Positions 10,884-22,177 of a stretch of 64,000 nt of DNA are shown here, in pieces. Positions within the stretch are counted from its first letter, which is position 1. Every line of letters begins with the position of its first letter. The stretch spans positions 4,910,001-4,974,000 of the forward strand of contig JANTQA010000042.1 in assembly GCA_027625915.1 (NCBI GenBank). The letters are read 5' to 3'. The notes under the pieces are model-generated. The model was not told the origin of the DNA. It searched no databases and saw only the letters and a list, made by a program, of their open reading frames with translations. This DNA is from Anaeramoeba flamelloides. Taxonomy: Eukaryota > Metamonada > Anaeramoebidae. A program made the position numbers and the translations under genes.

Positions 10884-13005
10884 AGTTTTATTTGTAATTA
10901 GAATAATAATACGTATTTAAAAGTGAATTGGTTTTTTTGGGAATTTGTGTTTATTCGAATACAAATTTTGTGAGCCTGAAAAAAAAGGAAGAAAAAAATA
11001 CAAGAAAAAATAACTTAAAAGTTTATAAATTTATTTTTTTATCAACTCCTTAATCCAAAGCGAAATACAGAAAATTAAGTTGAACTATTAAATAAAATTA
11101 TTATTTCTATTTCAAAAATTAATCTTTCTATTGGGAAACCAATTATGTCTGTATATCCGGAGAATCAGCTATGGTGGAAAATGTTCTAATTTCTACAAGT
11201 TAATTTAAGGGCTCATTTATTCTCCCACAAAAGGGCAAATTTTTTCAAATATTTAATTGGTGATGTTCCCGACCTACAAAATTTGTATTGCCAAGTGTTA
11301 AAATTTTCAGATCTACAAAGTTAGCCCAAAAAAAATATTTTTTCAGTGGAAATTAAATTTTTTTTTTCCTTTTTTTCTAGAAAAGAAAACTATTAAATTC
11401 CTTTTATTTCTTACATTATAAAAATTTTTTACCCTATTTATTTTAATTGCCATCTTAATTACACAATAATACCAAGTCTTTGTTGACTCGAATATTAATG
11501 TAAGAATTTTTTGTCTTTCTATTCGAGATAATTTTTTGGTTCACCAAAAATTTATGAATTCAACTTATTGAAAAATAATTTATATTGCTTTATGAAGGAT
11601 AGTTCTAACTTTTAGAGTTTTTAAGTCATTTACAGATTTTCCTTTATAATTGTTGCTTTTGTTATAAGATGAAATAACATTTTTCAAAATTAAATTTTTT
11701 TGAAGATATTTGGGAATTCTGTAATTTTATTTACAAAATTAAAAATATACTTTATATTCCACAAAAATGATTTAAATTGTTATAAAGATTTTTTTGAATA
11801 AAAAAAAACCAATTTTTTAATTCTAAAAATAATTAATATTTTTTTAATGATTCTTGTTAAAAAGAACAAATTATTTTTTACTAACAATAAAGAATAAAAA
11901 AAATTGCTTAATAGATTTCAATTTAATTGAGAAACTTTTTTTAAATTTCATATCAAAATTTCAGTTTTTTTAATCATCTATACCCCAATTATAATTATTA
12001 TTTGATGAGATTTAGATTGGAATATTAATCATTAAAAATAATAACCAAATAAAAAATTTTTCTATCAAAATCAAGACTTTTTAACATAAAACTAAAAATT
12101 TGTTTCTACCATATTCAATAATTAATTTAATTGTTAAACAAAATAATATGATACTTTTTTTCGTTGTATATTGGAAAGATGCGAATTTTGGATTTAAAAA
12201 AATTGACTAAAATTCATAAATTGTGTAGGTGGTGATTAACTCTTCCATTTCGAAGCCAAAACACTAATTTCAAAAAAAAAAAATTAAGTATATGATAAGA
12301 TTTCTGTTTTTTTTTTTTCAAAAATTCAACTCTCTTAATTCTTTTTATTTTTCAATATTTGGGTCGAAAATGAATAGTACTATTTATAAAATTTGAAGTT
12401 ACTTCAGTTCTACTTTTAAGAAATAAAATTCGAAGGAAATTTAAGGTACAAAATATTCTCAAATTAAAGCACCTTGTGTAGTTTTTTTTTTTTATGAATT
12501 ATTCTATTTGAATATGAATTTTTTCCCCCAAATATGAGATTTTTTTTTGTGCCTGAAAATTTGTCAAAATTTTATGCTTTAAAAATGGAAATAACTCTAT
12601 AAGTTTATTTTTTTGGTATTCTTTACATAGTTGAGGGTTAATTTTTTAGGTGAACGGGGGGTTGTTGATATAACATTCTTGGAAGGGTTTCTCTAATTTT
12701 AGTTAAATGTATACACATAAAATTTCTTATACCTAAAAAATGAAGTTTTATATACAAATTTCGGTACATAGTGCACCACTCTTCTGAGTATTTGTCTAGG
12801 TTTTTTTTTTCATTCAAGTGAATTGATCAAAATCAAAGATTTTACTCTATTCTTTTAAATCAAAAAAAAAAAAAAAAAACCTAACGACAGTGGAATATTA
12901 ATTTATCAATCACATTTTGTGGTATCTTTATTTATTACTGATAATATTTCTACAGGTTTTTTATTGTTCATATTTCAGGATGTGGATAATTTTTAATTTG
13001 GTCAT
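10884..13005. other. Long AT-rich spacer, no supported gene
   Basis: Upstream flank of the armadillo gene followed by 2 kb of A/T-tract DNA. A patch at 11140-11210 is less AT-rich and has a 22-codon frame on the plus strand, which is too short to call. A short inverted repeat with AGGTTTTTTTTT and its complement spans about 12798-12884. A G6 tract lies near 12656. Confidence 0.4.
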
Positions 13006-13115
13006 GTAAATGATATAATTTTTTTTTTACTTTAATATTTATATTATTTTTCTTTTTCTCTTATTTATTTGGTAATTTTTCTTTGATTACTCCTTTCTCA
13101 CAATAAATAAATAAA
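13006..13115 (+). repeat. Dispersed repeat H, copy 1
   Basis: About 105 bp with strong similarity to 45292-45402, including the exact block CTTTGATTACTCCTTTCTCA followed by CAATAAATAAATA. Only these two copies are seen in the window. No coding content. Confidence 0.65.
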
Positions 13116-14966
13116 AAAAAACGATATTTAAACATTTTCATCCTTTCTAAGTTTCCCCTTAATAAATTTTACTTTTAAAGTTTTATAAATTCTATTTCAA
13201 ATATATAAAAATAAAAAAAAAATCACAGATTGTTCTAAATATTATAAACAGATACTTTTATTAGTTTAAAAGGTTGTTAAAATTTTAACTTATACTTCTA
13301 AATATTTTTTTATTTTTTTCCATCTTTAATTAAAGTTCCCAAAAAACCCTTCACATATTCTATTTTAACTCAATATAATATTTTAAGAAGAATAATCGTT
13401 ATATAATACCAAAAAAATTAATTTATTGGCATCTAAACATTTTTTTTTTTGTTAAAATCATTACTTTCAAAACATAAAAGCTCATTTCAATAAAAATTCG
13501 GTTTGATTTTTGCACTAAATGCTTTGAAATTAGAATTTTGTATCCAAAGATCCAAATGAAAATTAAATTTGGATAAATTAGTCATTTTTTTTTAATAATA
13601 AAATTTTTTGATTGTTCAAATAAAATAATGATCCCTATTATATGAAAAAATGATGGCTTTGGTGAATTTTATTCAATACAATAATATGAAATTCTTTTTG
13701 TAAATATTGACCTAACCAGAAATTAACAAAAAATAATACGAAAATATTTGCCATTTTTCTGAATTTTGACTTCATATTTGAAAATGACAAGCCGTCTTAA
13801 CTCAACCCGCTAATAAAATTAATACTATTATTTTCGAATTAAAAAAGAAAATTTTTAGTTTCACATTCCAAAATATTTTTCTAGTTTATAAACTGAAGAA
13901 AATCCAAATATCTTTACAAGACCTTTTAGAAATGATATTTTTAAGCAAGAAACTAAACTTCCTTCTTCACTCTAAGACAAAATTTTTACTCTGTTAATTT
14001 GGTTGTAAGCAGTAAGCCGTTAGCTGTAATAATTAATATTCATTTTGGAAATTGAAATAAAAATTTCCATTTATTCGTTGGAAAATAACAGTAATGGTAA
14101 CTTTTCAGTAATACCAGAGGGTTTGTTACTTTCACTTAAGAAGAACTTTTCTCAAAAAGTTGTTTTTTTTTTCCAATCTTCTTTTTCTTTTCAAGATACC
14201 ACAGAAATCAGAGAAATCACCAAAAACACAGAAACTAATAAACTTAATAAAAATATTTAATTTTTTCCTTCTTAGATCTTACTTTATAAATATTTAGAAG
14301 TATTATCAACCACCAAACCAGGACAAAAACATATAAGACTTTAAATTTCAATTGTAAACATAGTCCTTAATTCCATAACAAAAAAAAAATTTGAAAAAAT
14401 TTTGCTCAAAATAATAATTGAAAAAAAAGTTCTATAAAAAAGATACCTTAAGTATTCACAATATATCTCTAAAATTTCTATTCAATAATAGTCAGTCATC
14501 AATCAAAACTGATATTTCACTTCAAAATGATAATAAATTATTGTTTTCAAGGTATTTTCTTTGATTTAAGATTATTTTGTTGTGATCAATAGATCAAGAA
14601 ATTTCTTTTTATTTGACAATTTTATAGAAAATTCTTCAAATAATTCAATCAAAATATTATTTCCCAAAGAGTGGATTAGAAAAGAACCTAGATTAGTGTT
14701 CAATTCCTCCATAAAAATTTGTCAAAATTGATAATTTTTTTATTTAACGAAAATACAATTATTCTTATTTTTTTGTTATTTAAATAACAAATAGACAAGA
14801 AAATTACAAAATCATTGTTCGAAAAACATTATCTGATTACCAATACAAAAATTCCATTTAGTTCATGGTATAACTTTTGATCCTGTTAAAAAGGGTTTTA
14901 AATTCAACATAAGAATTTAACTAACTATTCTTTGAATTTTCGTATTTTGAAATTCCTTTTTTTCAG
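13116..14966. other. AT-rich spacer
   Basis: No gene supported. A 71-codon plus-strand frame at 14045-14260 has no recognisable domain or splice partner. The rest is A/T tracts with no repeat partner that I noticed. Confidence 0.4.
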
Positions 14967-14968
14967 AT

Positions 14969-15461
14969 ATAGTTGGGAAAAAAATACCGGACATGAAAAA
15001 AATCCCGGACAAGATTTTTAATTGTGATTATTAGTAAAATTTTTGTCTAATTTCAATTAAATTCTTATTATAAATAACCAATTTTATTATGAGATTAGTA
15101 ATAAACCTACCTAAAGTCCATCAAAGTAAGGTGTCTCTAGAATACTCGAATAATTGTTTGATAGCCTAATGTTGATCAACTTTTTTTGAAAAACAATCGA
15201 GTTTTATAGAGGTTTACTAGAGTTTGGAAAATGATAATTTTTATTCTTGTTTTTTGATTGATTGAATGGTGTTTTGAACCAGTGTGATTTCATCAATCAT
15301 CATTCTAATAAGTGGGGGAGTTATAATTGAAAAAGTTCGATTCTTAAAAAAAGGAATTTGATTGTAAATAAATGAAATTACACAATAATTTTACTAATAT
15401 TCACAATTAAAAATCTTGTCCGGGATTTTTTTCATGTCCGGTATTTTTTTCACTGCTCTAT
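14969..15461. mobile_element. TA-flanked MITE, family A copy 2
   Basis: This is the best-preserved copy. The left end TATAGTTGGGAAAAAAATAC continues into CGGACATGAAAAAAATCCCG and GACAAGATTTTTAATTGTGA; the right end is the inverted counterpart finishing at GTATTTTTTTCACTGCTCTA. Terminal inverted repeats are about 80 bp with TATAG at both edges. The interior of about 330 bp is shared with copies 1, 3 and 4. It is non-coding. Confidence 0.85.
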
Positions 15462-15988
15462 AAAATCATTGATCAAATAATATCTTAATGAAGCAAGTTA
15501 TAATACAGAACGAAACATTGACCTTTTAAGATTTATCAATCTTTTTTGATCAGGATTCTTTTGAAATTATTTTCTATCTCATGAGGTTCAAAAAAAAAAT
15601 TACTTGACAAAAACTATTTTCACAATGTTAAAATAAATTACCTTTATTTTATCTTTTCTATTTCCATATTTATAAAGAGTGGTTAAATTTAGAATCAGTA
15701 ATCATTGTATAGATTATGATACTATTATTTACAAACTTTTGGTACTATTGTTTTAAAAGAACAATTTATTTTATTTTCGAAATATAGAGATAAAAAAAAG
15801 CGTCTTTTCTCAAATAACAACTGAATTTTTGAAAAAAGAAATCCATATTATTTTTCGAAATGAAAAATTTTTTTGCGAATTTGTCAGAATATGTAGTTAC
15901 AAATGATCAGCTAATTAAAAACAAAAATTTTTTGACTTTAAAATTAAATGTTTCCCATGAACGTCTCTTCATTTATTAAATGAACCAG

Positions 15989-16134
15989 ATCTTTATTCTT
16001 ATCCAAGATTAATTTAAAAAATGGGCATTTTTCTCCAAAGAATAATTATTTGGAAATCTCATCTAGATTGGTTAAAATCGAAGAAAACGAATTAATAACC
16101 CCCTTCAATCCAATGCCAATTGGAAATAAGTTTT
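15989..16134 (+). CDS. Possible internal exon of unrecognised gene
   Basis: An open stretch of about 48 codons follows an ACCAG acceptor. It encodes a mixed, non-repetitive peptide including KINLKNGHFSPKNNYLEI and ITPFNPMPIGNKF, and the frame runs on to a TGA at 16167. If spliced at the non-consensus GTTTGA at 16135, it joins in phase to the candidate terminal exon at 16484. Composition is less AT-rich than its surroundings. No homology is recognised, and chance open frames of this length do occur in this DNA. Confidence 0.25.
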
Positions 16135-16483
16135 GTTTGATCCTTCTTTTACTGGATTATTCAAACTGAAATAATAGTAAATTAAAATTTGTAATCAGTA
16201 AATTTTTAACCAAATGGTTTTAAATGGAATAAAATCAATTTTCCATCGTTCTGATCAGATTTTTTTATCAAAAATTGTCAAAATTCTATTTTTTTTATTA
16301 GTCACATAAAACCAATATACAGATCAGAATTCATTAAGTGGATCAAAAATATTTGTAAACCAATCACTGTTTTAAATGTGAAAAGAAAAATGAAATTTTT
16401 ATGTTGATGTTTTGAAAAGAGAAATGAAAGATAAATCTCAAATACCAGATTAGAGATCGATCAAAAAAGACCAAATTATTCAG

Positions 16484-16542
16484 CCCATGGTGATTGTAAA
16501 ATGGATATAGAGGTTCAATGGATTATCAAATCACAATTTTAA
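16484..16542 (+). CDS. Possible terminal exon
   Basis: A TTATTCAG acceptor is followed by codons for HGDCKMDIEVQWIIKSQF and TAA. The residue mix and G+C look coding. The phase (two bases before the first full codon) matches the candidate exon ending at 16134. The gene is not recognised. Confidence 0.25.
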
Positions 16543-18765
16543 TTCAAATAATTAATAAAAAAAACAAAATAGAAAGTTTCTCCGAATTTGCAATAAAAAT
16601 CAGTAAAAGAACTTATTTTTGATTCTTTCTTCAAGATCACTTCACAAGAATTTTTCTGTTTCGCATAATAAAATGAAAATCTTTTTGCACGAAAAAAAAA
16701 TTTCGAAAATTCTCTTGATTTTGTAAATTTGGCCTTTGACATTAAAAAGAAAAATAATGGGGTCTAGTAATATTGGTTCTTGTTCAACATTGTATCAAAT
16801 ATGTCCTGGGTTTTCTAAAATTTGCATTTGAACAATAGGGCTGTAAGATGTCTGATCTTACAACAAAAATGGTAAGGTTTTTTCAATTTGAGAAATAAAT
16901 TCCCTTTTGGACAAGTTTCGAGTGTATTTTAACTTTGTGTTCAAATTTGGTAGAGAATAATTTGTTTTCGAATTTCGAATGACATTTTAGGTTTATTTTT
17001 TGTGAAAAAATATAATTCTTGTTATCCACCAATGTATTTGATTTTCCAATTCAAGAACTTAGCAATTGTCATGGATTATTATTCGTGAATAATTGAGAAC
17101 TTTAGACTTATACAAACTTGAAATAGAAATAATACAATTATTACCTTTTGATTGGAAGAATATAAAGATTATTAATGATCAACAACAAGCAGGAAGAATA
17201 AATTTTTGATTCTGTAAATTCAAGGAAAATTCAATTTTTAATTTCTTGAAAAATTTAAATAACAAAATTTCAAGTTGCCAAACTTAAAAATATAAATTTT
17301 GTGACATAGGTTCTGGACATAATTTATTGTTGAGGGTCCTTCTAACTTTTTTAACTTTTGAAAAATAAATAAAAATGAATTTTCTATTTTTTTAATAATC
17401 CTTATTTTCTTTTATTCTTTTTTTTATTTTTGCTTTTTGAAGATTAAAATTTCATTTGACCCATAATATACCAAATTACAGACACTTAAAATGATCAGCA
17501 AATCACAAACAAAAAATGTATATATTTTTTTTTTTAAATTGAACAATAAAAAAAAAATAAAAAGCAATTTTAAACGAAATGTGTAAGTACTTTTAGCTTT
17601 GATTTTTTCTTCTTTTCATCATTTGATCAAATAATGTTCAGAAAGTTTTTTTGAAATCCCCTTGAACCTTTTTTTTTCAAAAAAGAAATGCTCCTCTAAC
17701 TTGGGAGGGATCATTATCATTTCGTTTCCCAAAAACATACCAACCCTAAGACAGAGGATCACACAAACATACTTGATTTATAAATGGCAATCGGAAAAGG
17801 ATCAGCCAGAAAGTTGGATCAATCCAAATACTCATTTTTTGTGGAAGTGCCATAAAAACCTTTTTTATCCTTTTTGATAAGCACTTTATTAATTTGTTTC
17901 TTCCTTCAGGTACTACTATATAACACCTTCATTATTGTTTCTTCATAGTTGACAGAACAAAGAGCAAAAAGCCCTTGTTTTGTACTTTTTTTAATATTAA
18001 TGTTTGGGTTCACTTTTTGCTATTCATTTTATTCTCGAATAAATTCTTTTCGACAAAATTATTTTTATTTTGTTTGTTGAACAACAGCACTTTTAAAAGC
18101 ACCATATTTTGGTTGTAGCATTTGATTTGTTTCATTAGGATCAATCTTTGAAAACATCAAATGAGAATAAATTATTTGTATTCCATAAAATTATTCAATT
18201 TTTGTCAAAAATGATCAGTACAAACCAATTTTCTGTATTTAATTTAAATTTTATTGATTTGTCAATAACACCAAAAGTAGAAAAAAATCCTTTTTTTTTT
18301 TCTAAAATTAAAGTTTCTTGATCAAATTTTATCAAAAAAAAATTTTGGCTTTATACAGGTACTTTTCTGAATTTTTTTTTATTTTGAAATTCTTGATCAA
18401 CAAAGAGATCAATACTTATGTTTTATTTGTTTTGATAATTAGAGAAAAATGGAAAATAATTTCATTTTTCCATTTATTAATTTTTTTTAAAAATGTAATT
18501 CTCTTTCCAAGAAAAAAATATTTTTTTTAAAAGTAAGAAAATATTTTTTCCTTTAAATGGATGAAATAACCAAAGATCTTTCTGAAAAAAAATTAGATGA
18601 TAATTTCGTCGAATATAATTCGCTCTACATATTGAGTTTTTTAAATAAAATTTAGTTTTTTTAAAATTGGAATATAATTCATTTTTCGATTATTTCTGAA
18701 AAAAAATTTTCGATTGACTTAAAAAATAGAAATTTTAGATGATATAAATCTTTAATTGGTTTGTT
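16543..18765. other. AT-rich spacer, no supported gene
   Basis: Several short open frames (for example 16758-16830, 17662-17877 and 18318-18530) have no domain, and their splice partners could not be placed. Homopolymer tracts are frequent. No repeat shared with the rest of the window was noticed. Confidence 0.35.
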
Positions 18766-18772
18766 TGAGTTA

Positions 18773-19672
18773 CGGTTGTGAAAAAAAAAAATAGAGACAC
18801 GTCAAAAAAAAAGTAACATTTATTTTGTCAAAAATTATAAATTTGTATTTATTCACTTTACTAAAACCGATCAAAATCATCAGAATTTTTTGGGGATAAT
18901 AAGAATACAAATGAAGTATAAAGCTATTTTAGAAGAATAGGGTCTAGCTTTGGTTTTTGTTCATGATTTCAATTTCATCAAGATAGTTCAAGAAGAATGT
19001 CTTTAAAATCAAATTTTTATTATTATAATATAATCTTGACAGGAATGTTAGGAATTATCACTATTTTTTTATCTTTTGTCATGTTGACTGTTATTATAAA
19101 AAAATGGTTTTCTTAGGTTATTTCTTTGAATTTCATCTCAATTTTTTTCGTCCTTAATCCTTAATCTTGAAATTTAAAGCTTGTTTAAAAATAAAGTTTT
19201 AAGTTTTCAGGTAAGATTTATAATGAAAAATCGAAAAAACAGACATTGATCATTTTTTACAATTTCTTTATCTTTAATAAGAATCGACTTTTTTTCAAAG
19301 TATTCACAAAATAACCCAGATTAAATATTAATGATTATCTCTGAAAATCATAATTTAGAGATAGGTATTTGTACTAAAAATGTACTTTGTACTGATTTTT
19401 GCCACTCTTTGCAACCAAAAATAAAGAATTTGATTTTTAAGTAATTTTACTAGAAGGATCTTGATGAAATTGAAATATTGAACAAAATTCTAATTTAGAC
19501 TCTATTCTTCTTAAATGATTTTAGACTTCATTTGTATTCTTATTATCTTAAAAAATTTCTGATGATTTTGATCAGTTTTAGTAGAGTGAATAATTAAAAA
19601 TTTATAATTTTTGACAAAATAAATGTAAGATTTTTTTGACTTGTCTCTATTTTTTTTTTTTTACACAACAGT
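18773..19672. mobile_element. 0.9 kb TIR element, family D
   Basis: The first and last ~220 bp are inverted copies. The left edge reads TA-CGGTTGTG, then an A tract, AATAGAGACACGTC, a gap, AATTATAAATTTGTATTTATTCACT, TGATCAAAATCATCAGAA and the block TACAAATGAAG. The right edge mirrors this and ends CACAACAG-TA. TA on both sides suggests a TA target-site duplication. The core of about 450 bp is non-coding. Terminal CYGTTGTG is shared with family B. Confidence 0.75.
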
Positions 19673-19674
19673 AA

Positions 19675-20457
19675 TTGGCTCAATTTTCAAAAAATGGAAA
19701 TTTTATAAATAAAAAATACTATTATTTTTGAAAAAAGGGTTTTTTTGTAAAAGTATCAGATCTGAATAAAGATATTAAAGTAAGGATTCTAAAATACGCT
19801 TCATAGAAAATATAGTATTTTTTTCGAAAAATAATCCAAACAATAATAGTTATTTGTGAATTTATTCTTTTTACTTTGAACAATGATTGTAAGTACATAT
19901 CTCATATTCCAAACAATTTAATTTAATCTCAAGATCTCATAATTGAAAGCCAATTGAGTGGGCAATTATTTTTTTTAATGTTTTTGCCAAACTTATTATT
20001 TTTTTTTTTTTCCTTTTTGTAGAGAATAAACTTTTTTCGTGATTAACATAAAAATTTTTCATTTATTAATTGAGAGAGGACAGTATCAAAATATTTTCAA
20101 TTTGGTATTCTTGTTTTGGTTTTTCAAGATCAAAAAAAAAAAAATATTTTGCTTTGTGAAATCAATTATATACGAGGGCAAATTTATTTTTTTAATTATA
20201 TCTAAATAAACAAACCCAAAATATCTGTTATTTATTAAAGTTTTATATCATATGTCCCACTGTATATATCATACTTCAAATATTTGAAAAATGGATTTTT
20301 ATTAAATCAAACACTCTTAAAATAGAGAAATTATGTTTATACTTGTATTTAAAAACATTTTTTTTTAAAATTAATAATAATGGTGAAATTATAAATCTGT
20401 TAAAACCATTAAAGGATTACGTGTTAGTGTTTATATTACAAAAAACAAATTATATAT

Positions 20458-20500
<43 letters not shown>

Positions 20501-21027
20501 AACCACATGAAATACTTGTAATTTTTAATTTCTGTGGTAAAGGTGGTTATATACCAAAATCTACTTACATTTAACAGGTATGAAAAATTAATTCTTCAAG
20601 AAATTGTTGGTATTTTTTTTTTTACTTTGTAAAAAATTATCAAGAAATATTTTTAATAAACTCCCAGTTTTTTCTTTCTTGTTTAGATTCACTAATCACT
20701 AAAATATATTGAGTATTCAAAGAAGAGTTATAAATAAAGTAAAAATTTTTTTAAAAAAAATAAAATAATCTGTTGGAATTCAAGTCATTCATCATTATTT
20801 CTGATTTTATTATTGATTGATAATAGTAATCTAAAAAAAAATAATAATAATAATTCAAATTCATAATAAATAATAAAAAAATTACTTTTAAAATGAACAA
20901 ATTTTAACATATTATATATATATATATTAATAAAATATCATTTCATCTTTAATATTAATTGTAATATCTATTCTTTTTATAGTTTTTTATTTCTAATTAT
21001 ATTTCTTTTTTATTTTTAAAAAAATAG
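19675..21027. other. Upstream flank of Myb gene
   Basis: AT-rich DNA that should hold the promoter, and any first exon, of the Myb gene. A TA microsatellite is at 20453-20498. I could not identify the exon carrying the start codon. Confidence 0.4.
20453..20498. repeat. (TA)n microsatellite
   Basis: About 46 bp of TA dinucleotides with a single ATAG interruption near the start. It lies about 530 bp upstream of the first visible Myb exon. Confidence 0.9.
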
Positions 21028-22177
21028 AGCAACGGTTATCACAAAAAGAAGAATTGGACAAAAAGCGTATAAATAGATTTATTTTTTTTAAATTTTTTTT
21101 TTCTTATAATGTATTCATTTATGTATTTATTTTTATTTGGATATTTTTATGAATCATAAACATAGGAAGATAATAATTTAATTAATGCAAAATTAAATTT
21201 AAAAAAATGATACATGGTCAAAAATTGCAGAGTATGTTAAAGGGAGAACTAGTAAGCAATGTAACGAAAGGTGTGTTTTTGGTTTTATTAGTGAATTAAT
21301 ATGTTTTGTATTTAATAATATTATTTTATCTTTCTGTAACTTTGTAATATTTTTTTAAATCTAAATTCTAAAATGTAGGTGGAAAAATGTGTTGGATCCC
21401 AATATAAATAGGAATCCATTCACTGAAGAAGAAAAAAAAACACTAATTGAAAAACAAAAAATTTATGGGAATTCGTGGAAAAACATATCAAAATATTTTG
21501 CTGGCAGAACAGAAAATATGATCAAAAATCAATGGTATTGTAATAAAAGAAAAAATGAAAGGAAAAAAAGCAAAATATTTAAAAATATATCTAATTTAAG
21601 ACAAAATAATATAACGCATCATGAGGGCTGCAAAAGGGTAAAAACAAATAAGAATAAAAAAAACCTTATTTTCCCATGCTTAAAATTAAAAAACGAAATG
21701 ACTGTTGTAAACGAAAACGATAAATTCAATGTAAAAAAAAATCCAATAATCATTCAAGACAAGAAAATGGAGGAATTACCAAAAAAGAAAATTGAAAAAA
21801 TACACCCCAATCAGAAGAAAATCAAGAATTTTCAAAGCCGTCGAACAGAACCCCCCACAAAGTTTACTAACATCAATTATTATAAAAAAACTACAAAATA
21901 TCAAGAAAATTGTATCTTTGTTAAAAACGCATTGAAATACCACCAGGAAACAATATTATTTGAAGATTTAAATCAAGAATTTAATTTACAAAGTAATTTT
22001 CCTGCACTTGAAGATCTTTTTACAATGGCCGAAGACCGGCAAAATAACCCACTTTATCAAACATCGGTTTTAGGTATGCCTATTGATACCTTTCATCAAA
22101 TTTATACATCTCAGGATTATGATGAAAAAAATATTGACTATTTTTTTCAGGATTATTTATCTTCAAACTTTGATTAA
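21028..22177 (+). CDS. R2R3 Myb DNA-binding protein, +1 shift in R2
   Basis: Three exons are visible: 21028-21066 (NWTKS, start of R2), 21166-21270 and 21379-22177. Introns of 99 and 108 bases use GTATAA/CATAG and GTGTGT/TGTAG. R2 reads NWTKSEDNNLINAKLNLKK.DTWSKIAEYVKGRTSKQCNERW. R3 reads PFTEEEKKTLIEKQKIYGNSW, then KNISKYFAGRTENMIKNQW. R3 has the usual Phe/Ile in place of its first Trp and the 18-residue spacing. Exon 2 is one base too long: its frame meets TGA at 21208 just before DTW. A +1 shift at AAA-T-GAT restores the frame and gives exactly the canonical 19 residues between the R2 tryptophans. The ~230-residue C-terminal part is Lys/Asn-rich with an acidic end (VLGMPIDTFHQIYT). Likely a nuclear transcription factor or CDC5-like/c-Myb-type protein. 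The 5' end is not found. Confidence 0.85.
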
